The position numbers were made by a program, and so were the translations under genes. Positions 1 to 6,875 of a DNA stretch of 10,176 nucleotides are shown here, one piece after another. The stretch's first letter is position 1; each line of letters opens with the position of its first letter. The stretch comes from Deltaproteobacteria bacterium (GTDB taxonomy: Bacteria; Desulfobacterota; Binatia; UBA9968). Under the pieces are notes generated by a model. It was not told the DNA's origin and searched no databases. It saw nothing but the letters and a program-made list of their open reading frames with translations. The DNA lies in assembly GCA_023250495.1 (NCBI GenBank), contig JAHFAP010000109.1, positions 1 to 10,176 on the forward strand, in the 5' to 3' direction.

Positions 1-104
1 CGAACGAAGGTGCTGCTGCCGCGCAGCTCGCGTTCCTTCTGATCGAGTAGCGTCTTCAATTTGAGTTTATTGTTTCTGCGTGGCACGACCTGAATGATCT
101 TCAT
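1..104 (-). CDS. Unrecognised protein, N-terminal 34 codons only (runs off the window)
   Basis: An ATG at 102-104 opens a frame that reads without a stop to the window edge, giving 34 full codons that begin MKIIQVVPRRNNKLKLKTLL. The piece is rich in Lys and Arg and has no signal peptide or membrane segment. The start lies 9 bp after the TAG of the M24 gene, and a GGGAG lies inside the end of that gene, so it looks like the next gene of the same operon. I do not recognise the family and assign no function. The reading frame and close spacing support a real gene, but too little is visible to test it. Confidence 0.5.
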   Translation of the reverse strand, partial: MKIIQVVPRRNNKLKLKTLLDQKERELRGSSTFV

Positions 105-113
105 TTTTGTCGC

Positions 114-1268
114 CTAGCTCCCGCAGACGATCCATTCCCGCGGGAAGCTATTGAGGCTCTCGCAGTCGTTTTTGCGCACGACGAGCGTCTCGCCGAACTG
201 AAGACCCATCATTTCGTCTTTGGTGATGACGTTCGGCTGGATGACGATGACCATGTTCTCGCGGAAAATGATCTCGCCTTCTTCATGCCGCGCGGTCGTG
301 CGGGTCTGGAAGATGGGCGGATACTGATTGGCGCCGTGGATCAGATCGTCGTAGATCGAATAGCCGCGGCGGTGAATGATCTCGGCAGCCTCTTCCGCCT
401 CCCGGACTGAAGTTCCATCTTTGATCACTGACGAGAGGATTTCAAAGAGCTCGACGGCCGCGTCGTGCAGCTTTTTCCACTCCGGCGTCGGCCCTTCGCC
501 TACCGAATAGGTGCGGTGGATCTGGCCGCTGTAGCCCCAATAGCTGCCGCTGATCTCCGTAATCAGACAGTCGCCGCGCTCAAGCCTTCGACTCGACTGG
601 TACTGGGACGGGACCGGAAAATGGGGATCGCGCATCGGCATGCTGGTCATGAAATGAATCCCGGCGTAACCACCGGCCTTAAGATAAGCAGGCTCGATCA
701 GCGCGGGCAGCTCGTCTTCGCGCATTCCGGGTTTCATCCCTTCAGCCAGCGCCTGCATCGATTGGTCAGTCAGCTTTGAGGCGAAGCGAATGCGCTCGAT
801 CTCAGCCTGGCTCTTGATGGTCCGGAGCATTCTGAACTTGCCGCCCATCTCAACGAACTGCGCCTGGGGAAAGCGGTCGCGGAGCTTCTGGTACTGGATG
901 TGGGGAATGCTGCCGACGAGGCCGATCCTATCTTTGTCAAACACTCGCTCCCGGAGAAGATTACAAACGCTGTCACCTGTGTTCGCTCCTGCCCATCGGA
1001 CATCGCATACAACCGATAGTACAGATGCCATTGGCACGTGGTTGTAAAGCTGCACAAGAAGGGTGGGCGGAGCCTTAGCGTTGAAGAGCACGTACGCTTC
1101 CCGGCCGCCGGGCCAGTCCGTCAGCCAGTAGATCTCCGAAGCGAACCGGCCGGCGCCGTAAACCAGAAGAGCGTCTACGTTCGCCTGATCCATCAGCGCC
1201 GCCACGCTCTTGTGTCGCGCAGCGATCTCGCTGTCGGAAAAGCATGGAAACTGTGAACGGTCGCGCAT
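114..1268 (-). CDS. M24-family (creatinase/Xaa-Pro aminopeptidase-like) protein with degenerate metal site
   Basis: This 384-aa protein has the two-domain layout of M24 enzymes. Residues about 10-140 form the N-terminal creatinase domain (for example VDALLVYGAG at 31-40). Residues about 155-370 form the pita-bread domain, with the family landmarks IERIRFASKLTD, GDCLITEISG (232-241), HRTYSVG (251-257) and GETLVV (359-364). The five metal ligands of M24 peptidases (D, D, H, E, E) appear as E238, Q249, H311, Q344 and G359/E360, so only the His is kept. A His in the substrate-pocket position (H216, in MRDPHFP) is present. Creatinase is the known metal-free member of the fold, so a C-N hydrolase that needs no metal is more likely than a proline peptidase. 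The ATG is the only start, because an in-frame TGA lies four codons upstream; AAGAGG sits directly against it, which is a poor ribosome-site distance. It is last but one in the visible operon. Fold assignment is firm; substrate is unknown. Confidence 0.9.
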   Translation of the reverse strand: MRDRSQFPCFSDSEIAARHKSVAALMDQANVDALLVYGAGRFASEIYWLTDWPGGREAYVLFNAKAPPTLLVQLYNHVPMASVLSVVCDVRWAGANTGDSVCNLLRERVFDKDRIGLVGSIPHIQYQKLRDRFPQAQFVEMGGKFRMLRTIKSQAEIERIRFASKLTDQSMQALAEGMKPGMREDELPALIEPAYLKAGGYAGIHFMTSMPMRDPHFPVPSQYQSSRRLERGDCLITEISGSYWGYSGQIHRTYSVGEGPTPEWKKLHDAAVELFEILSSVIKDGTSVREAEEAAEIIHRRGYSIYDDLIHGANQYPPIFQTRTTARHEEGEIIFRENMVIVIQPNVITKDEMMGLQFGETLVVRKNDCESLNSFPREWIVCGS

Positions 1269-1277
1269 CCTCTTAAC

Positions 1278-1356
1278 TCAAGAATGTTGAATTATGAATT
1301 TTGAGTTTTTAATTAGAGGCGAGAATTCAACATTCAAAATTAAAAATTAAAAATTA
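1278..1356. repeat. AT-rich palindromic oligomer repeat in the gap between two genes
   Basis: The gap between the ACMSD-like gene and the M24 gene is filled by AAAATTAAAAATT-type DNA. It contains a perfect 12-bp inverted pair, GAATGTTGAATT at 1282-1293 and AATTCAACATTC at 1324-1335, separated by 30 bp. The right end overlaps the last codons of the upstream gene. This kind of short-oligomer spacer is common in some environmental bacterial genomes. There is no clear terminator, because no GC stem followed by a T-run is seen. It is not coding. Confidence 0.7.
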
Positions 1357-2355
1357 TTTCAGTTTCAGCAGCCGTTTGGCGTTCCCTTCGAGAATCGCCA
1401 GTTTCTCGGCCTCGGAGCAGTCCAGCGCTTCGACCTTCTCGACGGTCAACCAATCTCCAAGGGTGTAGGGGTAGTCGGTTCCCACCATGATATGATCCGC
1501 TCCTGCAACTCGCCTTAAGTAATCCAGGGTGTCTACACGATAAACCATGGAGTCGAAGTAGAGATTCTTTTTAAGGTAGACGCTCGGCGGAGAGACGGCT
1601 GAAGCCGCACGAGCCCCGCGCCGGACGGCATGACCCTGATCCAGACGGCCAAGTTGATAAGGGAAGAATCCGCCGCCGTGAAGCACGCAGAGCTTCAGAT
1701 TCGGAAAGCGGTCGAAGACGCCGCTGTAACTCATATAAGCGAGCGAGAGGGTGCTGTCGGCCGGGTTTCCGCAGATGAGGCGTAATCCATAGGGCCCCAT
1801 CCGCTCGGTGCCGGCCACGTCTTCCGGGTGCATCACGAGCAGGGCATCCAGTTCCTCAGCCTTGCGCCAGAAAGGATCGAAAAAGTCGCTGTTGTAGTAC
1901 TGGCCGTTCACATTGGACGCGATATAGCCGCCGCGGAGTTTCAGTTCTCGAATCGCATGTTCCAAGACCGCGGCGGCCCTGGGAGGATCCTGCAGCGGGA
2001 CGGCGGCCAAGCCGACAAAGCGGTCCGGGTATTTGAGCGTGAGATCGCGAGCGCCTTCGTTGTAGCGGCGGCACCACGCCTCGCCCTGTTTTCCTTCAAG
2101 CGGGTATCCCAGACTCGCCGTGTGCGGGATGAGCGCGCCGATGGCGATCTTCCCCCGCTCCATCGCCTCGAATCTTTGCTTCAGGCCGGCGAGATCCTGA
2201 GTAACGGTAAACTCCGGCGTTCCGGCGAAGGAGATGGCGGTCTCTCCGTTCTTCGTTTCTTTGGCCTTGACGCCGAGGGCCTTTCCCTGCTTGGCCTCGT
2301 CCAACAAAGCCTGCGGGATGTAGTGGTGGTGGATATCGATGGCGCAGACACGCAT
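1354..2355 (-). CDS. ACMSD-like amidohydrolase (COG2159, amidohydrolase family 2), probable metal-dependent decarboxylase or hydrolase
   Basis: This 333-aa cytoplasmic TIM-barrel protein keeps every metal and catalytic residue of the aminocarboxymuconate-semialdehyde decarboxylase group. These are D7-I-H9-H-H11 at the N-terminus, H176 (VMHPED), H226 (VLHGGG) and D294 (GTDYP). The numbering almost matches P. fluorescens ACMSD as I recall it (H9, H11, H177, H228, D294). The substrate-carboxylate Arg51 of ACMSD appears to be absent: the aligned stretch reads EFTVT. Another carboxylated substrate is therefore likely. I start at ATG 2353-2355, which has AAGGGG 10 nt upstream (2366-2371). The longer TTG start at 2400 would add residues read from an intergenic repeat and is rejected. 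The gene follows tctA after a 130-bp gap. Members of this family decarboxylate or hydrolyse aromatic and muconate-type acids; the exact reaction here is unknown. Confidence 0.92.
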   Translation of the reverse strand: MRVCAIDIHHHYIPQALLDEAKQGKALGVKAKETKNGETAISFAGTPEFTVTQDLAGLKQRFEAMERGKIAIGALIPHTASLGYPLEGKQGEAWCRRYNEGARDLTLKYPDRFVGLAAVPLQDPPRAAAVLEHAIRELKLRGGYIASNVNGQYYNSDFFDPFWRKAEELDALLVMHPEDVAGTERMGPYGLRLICGNPADSTLSLAYMSYSGVFDRFPNLKLCVLHGGGFFPYQLGRLDQGHAVRRGARAASAVSPPSVYLKKNLYFDSMVYRVDTLDYLRRVAGADHIMVGTDYPYTLGDWLTVEKVEALDCSEAEKLAILEGNAKRLLKLK

Positions 2356-2365
2356 AGTCTCAGAA

Positions 2366-2371
2366 CCCCTT
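2366..2371 (-). promoter_or_regulatory. Ribosome binding site fixing the start of the ACMSD-like gene
   Basis: AAGGGG on the minus strand lies 10 nt before the ATG at 2355. It decides for this ATG over the in-frame TTG at 2400, which lies inside an oligomer repeat. Confidence 0.65.
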
Positions 2372-2454
2372 AAGTGCAAAATGCAAATTGTAAATTGCAA
2401 ACGTCAAAGTGCCGAAGAATGAAAACTTTCATTTTTCACTTTGCACTTTGCATT
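2372..2454. repeat. Palindromic TGCAAAA/TTTTGCA oligomer repeat element in the tctA to ACMSD-like gap
   Basis: The left part (2372-2401) is built of TGCAAA and AATTGTAA-like units. The right part (2428-2454) is built of their complements (TTTGCACTTTGCA). The centre is a perfect inverted repeat, AATGAAA (2418-2424) and TTTCATT (2427-2433). The same oligomer family reappears inside the signal-peptide region of the binding protein at 4988-5075 and as a fragment at the far right end of the window. It is not coding as used here. Confidence 0.7.
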
Positions 2455-2457
2455 CCG

Positions 2458-2480
2458 AGCCGGCATGAATCATGCGGGCT
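2458..2480 (-). other. Strong stem-loop just after the tctA stop codon
   Basis: Five bases after the TGA of tctA the transcript can fold AGCCCGCATG against CATGCCGGCT around a three-base loop, with one internal C-C mismatch. No T-run follows on either strand, so it is not a classical intrinsic terminator. It could stabilise the 3' end of the upstream mRNA or give partial termination before the last genes of the operon. Confidence 0.55.
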
Positions 2481-2485
2481 AGAAT

Positions 2486-3985
2486 TCAGATAGCGTCTTC
2501 TGGCCGTTCGTACCTCGCCCTGCGCCTTCGCTCTTTGATGGTGGGATAGGCGACCACGATGATGGTGACGGCGATCAGGGCAAGCACGCTGGGAAAGAGG
2601 AGCCATTTGGCGCCGTAGGCGGCGGTTGAAATCCAGAGGTAATTTTCGCCGATCTTTCCCAGGATGAGGCCCAAGATAAGCGGTGGTCTGGGCCATCCAT
2701 AGAGGACCATGAAATAGCCGAGCAGGCCGAAGATGATCGTTACGACGAGATCGTAGATGCTGTTATTCGTGGTAAACGAGCCGATGAAGACGAGGAACAG
2801 AAGGAAGGGGATCAACAGGGAGCCGCGGACAAAGGTGAGAGCGGCCAGATGATTGAGGATGAGGAAGCAGATGCCGGCGACTATGATATTGGAGATGATT
2901 AAGATCCAGACCATAGCGAAGGTCACGTCCAGGCGGCTCTTAAGCATTTCCGGTCCGGGCTGCAGACCCACGATCAGCATGGCGCCGAGCAGAAGGGCCA
3001 TGCTTGCGCTTCCAGGGATGCCGAAGGCAATCGTCGGTATGAGGTCGCCGCCCCGGGTCGAATTGTTGGCACACCCCGGGCCTAATACTCCTTCAACGGC
3101 GCCTTTGCCTGCGCGGCTTCTATCCTTCAGCCCCTGCACTGCGTGTGCGTAAGCAATCCATTGGGCGATATTGGCGCCCAGCACCGGGAGAATGCCGAAG
3201 TAGACTCCGATGAGGCTGCAGCGAAACACGAGCCACCAGTGGCGGAATGTATCCTTAACCCCTTCCATAACCCCGCTGAGTTTTCCTCGAGGCACCTGGG
3301 AGATGCTTGTCCCTCTCACGGCTAAATCTACGATTTCGGGAATGGCAAAGAGTCCGACGGTTACCGGAACGATATCCAGCCTGTCCCACAGATAGAGAGA
3401 GCCGAAAGTATAGCGCAGGGATCCCGTCTGAGGGTCAACGCCGATGGCCGCGAGCATCAGGCCGACGCCGCCTGCTAGCAGTCCCTTTATCAGGGATGCG
3501 CCGGCCAAAGTTCCGATAAAGGTGACGCCCATGATGGTGATGATGAAGAGCTCCGGCGAGCCGAAGAGGAGGACGAGAGGGCGCATGATAGGAATGGATA
3601 GGGCTAAAGATAGGGCGCCGATCGTCGCGCCCACAACGGAACTCATAATCGCCGCGCCCAAAGCTCTTCCCGCCTCGCCCTTTTTCGACATGGGATAGCC
3701 GTCCAGGATCAGGGCAGCGGAAGAGCCCTCTCCGGGGATGCCGAACAGGATCGAGGTCAGATCTCCGGTCGTTCCCGTCACTGCGAGCATCCCTAGAAGG
3801 AAGCAAAAAGCCTCGATGGGAGTTTTTATGGTGTAAGAGAACGGCAGCATCATAGCGAGCGTAGCCAGGCCGCCGATGCCGGGGAGCAGTCCCACCCAGA
3901 AGCCGATTAGAATCCCCAGCAACAGATAGCCAAAGGCCGGCCAAGCGAGCACTTGCCAAAAGCCGCTTACGATTGCTTCAAGCAT
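2486..3985 (-). CDS. tctA: Tripartite tricarboxylate transporter large permease, TctA family
   Basis: This 499-aa protein is the usual length of TctA, the large multi-span inner-membrane subunit that imports carboxylates by ion-coupled transport after capture by a periplasmic TctC protein. Family motifs are plain: GLLPGIGGLATLAMMLPFS (32-50), FGIPGEGSSA (81-90), and in the second half GVLGPGCANNS followed by FGIPGSASMA (321-330), an internal repeat of the first GIPG motif. Hydrophobic spans fill most of the chain, and the C-terminus is a basic cytoplasmic tail (KERRRRARYE). The second-half GPE-AANN motif reads GPGCANN here, a small deviation. AAGGAG 7 nt before the ATG overlaps the stop codon of the binding-protein gene in front, so the two are probably translated together. 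No TctB gene lies beside it, which is unusual. The substrate is unknown. Confidence 0.95.
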   Translation of the reverse strand: MLEAIVSGFWQVLAWPAFGYLLLGILIGFWVGLLPGIGGLATLAMMLPFSYTIKTPIEAFCFLLGMLAVTGTTGDLTSILFGIPGEGSSAALILDGYPMSKKGEAGRALGAAIMSSVVGATIGALSLALSIPIMRPLVLLFGSPELFIITIMGVTFIGTLAGASLIKGLLAGGVGLMLAAIGVDPQTGSLRYTFGSLYLWDRLDIVPVTVGLFAIPEIVDLAVRGTSISQVPRGKLSGVMEGVKDTFRHWWLVFRCSLIGVYFGILPVLGANIAQWIAYAHAVQGLKDRSRAGKGAVEGVLGPGCANNSTRGGDLIPTIAFGIPGSASMALLLGAMLIVGLQPGPEMLKSRLDVTFAMVWILIISNIIVAGICFLILNHLAALTFVRGSLLIPFLLFLVFIGSFTTNNSIYDLVVTIIFGLLGYFMVLYGWPRPPLILGLILGKIGENYLWISTAAYGAKWLLFPSVLALIAVTIIVVAYPTIKERRRRARYERPEDAI

Positions 3986-3992
3986 TTTTAAT

Positions 3993-3998
3993 CTCCTT
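3993..3998 (-). promoter_or_regulatory. Ribosome binding site of tctA embedded in the stop codon of the preceding gene
   Basis: AAGGAG on the minus strand shares bases with the TAA (3997-3999) of the binding-protein gene and lies 7 nt from the tctA ATG. This arrangement implies translational coupling of binding protein and permease. Confidence 0.7.
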
Positions 3999-5064
3999 AT
4001 TGTCCCAGAACCTTCTTCATCCGTTCGACGATGTCCGGTGGCTGGGCAATCACCTCTTTGGCTAGCGCTTCAAGCTCCTCTCCGCTAACCGGGTCCAACT
4101 CTAGCATTCTCTTCTCAGCGTCGGCTTTGAATTCGGGATCGTTCATCGTCTTCATAAAGGCATCGCGCAGGATTTTGACCCGATCCGCTGGAACCCCCGG
4201 GGGCGCCACATAGGGACGCCCGACATCGCCAGCAGCTAAAATCACGGTGGCAAGACGCCTGCCAGATTCCGGCGTCTTATATTTATCCATGAGTTCATAG
4301 ATCGTCGGGACACTGGGCAGCCTCGGATCTCGTTTTTTCCCGGTCTGAAAGAGCTCGCGGACAAAACCCTTTTTGCGCCAGGTATGAAAAGGCTCGCGGG
4401 CGAAGTAAGCCGTGATGGTAAAGGAGCGGCATATCACCTCGCCTCTTTCCACCGCCAGGTCGATATCGCCCCCGGACTGGTAGCCCGTTATGATGTTAAA
4501 CTTCGACCCAATGAGTTCCTCGAAAAGTTTCGGCATGTAGTAGCCGGTTGAGGCGGTTCCCGTGGATCCACACTTGGGCGGCTCTTTGGCATTTCGCACA
4601 TCATCAATGGTCTTGTAGGGGGTGTCAGCTCGCATATAGATGAAATGGTTGGATACAGTGGGAGACCCAATCCAGGTGAACTTTGTCCAATCGAATTTGA
4701 CCTCTGTGCGGCCAGAAAGCTGGTCGAAATAAAGGGCGGGAAAGATGGCGCCGAGGGTTAGTCCATCCGGCTTTGCAACGTTATATACCTGGTTGGCCGC
4801 GATCAAAGAGCCTGCCCCAGCTATATTCTGCGCTATGATATTGGGGTTTCCGGGGATGTATTTGGGAATATACTGAGCGATCGCGCGCGCATAAAGATCA
4901 TAGACATCGCCAGCTTTGGTGCCCACGACGATGGTGATGTTCTTACCCTGATAGAAGGGGGCCTGAGCCTGGAGCTCTCGAACAAAGGCAAAATGTAAAA
5001 CGCAAATTGCAAAAGTCAAAATGAGAGAATTCACACGATCCATTTTGCATTTTTCACTTTTCAT
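3997..5064 (-). CDS. Periplasmic solute-binding protein, TctC/Bug type, partner of the TctA next to it
   Basis: This 355-aa extracytoplasmic receptor has a basic n-region (MKSEKCKMDR), a hydrophobic core at about 12-27, and likely cleavage after A33 to give a mature QAPFYQGK start. The mature part has the divergent TctC pattern shared by its three paralogues here: AGDVYDLYAR (51-60), IPKYIPGNP (66-74), GAGSLIAAN (83-91), KPDGLTLGA (98-106), VKFDWTKFTWIGSP (122-135) and PTIYELMD (253-260). Two Cys (C165, C212) are conserved in all four. AGGAGG at 5074-5079 is 9 nt before the ATG and overlaps the TAA of the deacylase-like gene. Being directly in front of tctA, it is the best candidate for the cognate receptor. 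Its signal peptide is written in an intergenic-type oligomer repeat. The ligand is not readable; Bug proteins usually bind carboxylates or amides. Confidence 0.93.
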   Translation of the reverse strand: MKSEKCKMDRVNSLILTFAICVLHFAFVRELQAQAPFYQGKNITIVVGTKAGDVYDLYARAIAQYIPKYIPGNPNIIAQNIAGAGSLIAANQVYNVAKPDGLTLGAIFPALYFDQLSGRTEVKFDWTKFTWIGSPTVSNHFIYMRADTPYKTIDDVRNAKEPPKCGSTGTASTGYYMPKLFEELIGSKFNIITGYQSGGDIDLAVERGEVICRSFTITAYFAREPFHTWRKKGFVRELFQTGKKRDPRLPSVPTIYELMDKYKTPESGRRLATVILAAGDVGRPYVAPPGVPADRVKILRDAFMKTMNDPEFKADAEKRMLELDPVSGEELEALAKEVIAQPPDIVERMKKVLGQ

Positions 5065-5075
5065 TTTTCATTGCC
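4988..5075. repeat. Palindromic AAAATGCA-type repeat that encodes the signal peptide of the binding protein
   Basis: The left arm (4988-5023) and right arm (5041-5075) are inverted versions of the same A-rich oligomers (CAAAATG, GCAAATTGC, AAAAGTG). CAAAATG at 5017-5023 and CATTTTG at 5041-5047 form a perfect inner pair. Read on the minus strand, the A-rich arm gives the Lys-rich n-region and the T-rich arm gives the hydrophobic ILTFAICVLHFAF core. It belongs to the same family as the non-coding element at 2372-2454. Confidence 0.75.
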
Positions 5076-5079
5076 TCCT
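5074..5079 (-). promoter_or_regulatory. Ribosome binding site of the binding-protein gene, overlapping the preceding stop
   Basis: A full AGGAGG on the minus strand lies 9 nt before the ATG at 5064 and touches the TAA of the deacylase-like gene (5079-5081). A nearer ATG at 5069-5071 is in another frame and only 2 nt away, so 5064 is chosen. Confidence 0.7.
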
Positions 5080-6752
5080 TAAGGTATGGGAATGCAAAGC
5101 TCCTGCCGGGTCACCTTACCCGGAAAAACATCCATGCAGCTTCCGTCCTCAACAACAACCTTCCCGTTTACAACCACTGCCTGTATCCCTTGGGGATGGC
5201 GGCGCACTTCGTTCGCGTCCACTTTCTCAGGCAGCCGCTCGCTGACCAGGTCCTGGATCTTGTCCGGATCGAAGACCGTGATGTCCGCCGGCCAGCCGGT
5301 CTTCAGCAGGCCGCGGTTGAGTTTCAGCTTGGCGGCGGGAAATCCGGTCAACTTCCATACCGCCTCTTCCAGCGGGAAGAGCTTCTTCTCGCGGCACCAA
5401 TATCCCAGGACTCTCGCGGGGGCGCCATGCCAGAAGAAGCGGTCGAGGTGGGCCCCCACGTCGGTGCCGATCAGCCCCTGTTGGCTCTTGATCATGTTCG
5501 CGAGGATATCCGGATGGCCGTTGGCGAATCCCTGGTAAATACACCGGGAACGGAGATCGTCTTCCAGCCAGGTATCGAAAAAAGCATCCACGGGTGACTT
5601 CCCGCTCAAACGGGCGATCTCTTCGACGTTCTTTCCCTCTATGGATTTGAGCTCGGCTTTTTCCACGCGGTCGAAGGCCACTCTTCCCCAACCCAGCCAC
5701 TCGGGGAAGGCAGGCTTGCCTGCGCCCGTGATTCGTTCCTGCTCTAATTTTTTCCGGAGACTGCGATCCGCCAACTCGCGGCTGAGCCCTTCCACGGGCT
5801 TCTTGATCGCTTCCCAGGTGGGGAGCCCTTCCAGAATGAAACAATCCTCGATGGTGAAGCGCCTGATGTGCTGGTATGGGATGACCACTCCGTTGATGTC
5901 CTTCCCCCTCTTTTTTGCCTCCTCCATATAGGAAATCGCCCTCGGGCCGTCATCCTTTTCCCCGGGGCGCACCCGGAACTCGTTGCCGATCATTCTCCCG
6001 TGAATCTTTTCTACCATTGCCGGAAAGCCGCTTTCGGGTTTGAGCAGATTGCCGAAGCCGTTGAATTGGAAGCAGCCGCCGTATTCCGCGGCCAAGTTCG
6101 CCAGCTCTATGATTTCGTCTTGGCTGGCGAAGGTGCTCGGCGTGCCCGCGTGCACCGCCGGTCCCCCGCGCGGGCTCGAAGAAAAACCGATGGCCCCCGC
6201 CTCGAGCCCCTCGCGCACCATCGTTTTCATCGCCTGCATCTCTTCGGGGTCGGCCTCTCTCTGGTAGGCCGCTTCTCCCATGACCGTAAGGCGCACCGGA
6301 GAATGGGGCATCAAGGCGGCGACGTTGATTCCGACCCTGCCTCTGAGATATCCAAGGTACTCAGGAAAGGTCTTCCACTTCCAATCCTTCGCGTCCACAT
6401 ATTTGTCCAGCACCCGGCGCAGATAATTCACCAGGACATCCAGCGGCTCGCTCTGGGAAGGCACCGGGGCGCACGAGGCGCCGCAGTCGCCGATCACGAT
6501 CGTTGTGACGCCGAAATTCACCACCGGATTCCCGTGAGGGTAAAGAACGAGAAAGTAGTCCATGTGGGTGTGAGAATCGATGAATCCGGGCGCGATAGTC
6601 CTGCCTCTTGCGTCGATTTCTTTTTTGCCCGGACCAAGATTCTTTCCGATGGCGGCGATCCTTTCACCCTCGACGGCAACAGCTCCCTCGAATCCCGGGC
6701 TTCCTGTGCCATCGACAATCAATCCATTGCGGATAACCAAGTCGAATGCCAT
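5079..6752 (-). CDS. N-acyl-D-amino-acid deacylase (D-aminoacylase)-like amidohydrolase, COG3653 type
   Basis: This 557-aa cytoplasmic protein has the composite beta-sandwich ends and TIM-barrel core of D-aminoacylases. The N-terminus is FDLVIRNGLIVDGTGSPGF, followed by IAPGFIDSHTHMD (H61, H63), GDCGASCAP (C90, matching the Cys zinc ligand of D-aminoacylase), GTDVGAH (D431) and LEEAVWKLTGFPAAKLKL, with the closing WPADITVFDPDKI. Two further zinc His of A. faecalis D-aminoacylase (H220, H250 as I recall) are not evident: the YATHMR-like site reads FQFNGFG (228-234) and the ISHLK segment seems lost. The substrate may therefore differ. AAAGGGGG lies 8 nt before the ATG, with a sigma70-like promoter about 30 bp further upstream, so this is likely the first gene of a transcription unit continuing into the receptor and tctA. 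Known relatives cleave N-acyl-D-amino acids, hydantoin-like rings or related amides. Confidence 0.88.
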   Translation of the reverse strand: MAFDLVIRNGLIVDGTGSPGFEGAVAVEGERIAAIGKNLGPGKKEIDARGRTIAPGFIDSHTHMDYFLVLYPHGNPVVNFGVTTIVIGDCGASCAPVPSQSEPLDVLVNYLRRVLDKYVDAKDWKWKTFPEYLGYLRGRVGINVAALMPHSPVRLTVMGEAAYQREADPEEMQAMKTMVREGLEAGAIGFSSSPRGGPAVHAGTPSTFASQDEIIELANLAAEYGGCFQFNGFGNLLKPESGFPAMVEKIHGRMIGNEFRVRPGEKDDGPRAISYMEEAKKRGKDINGVVIPYQHIRRFTIEDCFILEGLPTWEAIKKPVEGLSRELADRSLRKKLEQERITGAGKPAFPEWLGWGRVAFDRVEKAELKSIEGKNVEEIARLSGKSPVDAFFDTWLEDDLRSRCIYQGFANGHPDILANMIKSQQGLIGTDVGAHLDRFFWHGAPARVLGYWCREKKLFPLEEAVWKLTGFPAAKLKLNRGLLKTGWPADITVFDPDKIQDLVSERLPEKVDANEVRRHPQGIQAVVVNGKVVVEDGSCMDVFPGKVTRQELCIPIP

Positions 6753-6782
6753 GCTAGCTACCCCCTTTCCCCAGGTTGATTG

Positions 6783-6812
6783 CTTATCTCACTGAAAAAG
6801 TGTCCGTGTCAA
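6783..6812 (-). promoter_or_regulatory. Probable sigma70 promoter driving the deacylase, receptor and permease genes
   Basis: On the minus strand a perfect TTGACA (-35, 6807-6812) is followed after 18 bp by GATAAG (-10, 6783-6788; four of six consensus bases). Transcription would start near 6776, about 25 nt before the ATG at 6752, and would include the AAAGGGGG ribosome site. It lies in the only gap larger than 10 bp between the binding-protein genes and the gene at 5079-6752. No operator palindrome is clear around it. Confidence 0.55.
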
Positions 6813-6875
6813 CAGCCTTTCCACGATCAGACCTTTTGCCGTTATCTCTCCACCCCCTCATAAGAAACCGCCGAG

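Noticed and set aside
2356..2400. N-terminal extension of the ACMSD-like protein from TTG at 2400
   Set aside because: The added QFTICILHL residues are translated intergenic repeat, AAGGGG supports ATG 2355, and that start puts the metal His at the family's expected positions 9 and 11.
5868..6779. 303-codon open frame on the plus strand
   Set aside because: It lies wholly opposite the deacylase-like gene, is rich in Arg and His as antisense frames of GC-biased genes are, and shows no family motif.
6753..6875. Intrinsic terminator after the receptor at 6876-7940
   Set aside because: I found no GC-rich stem followed by a T-run in this gap.
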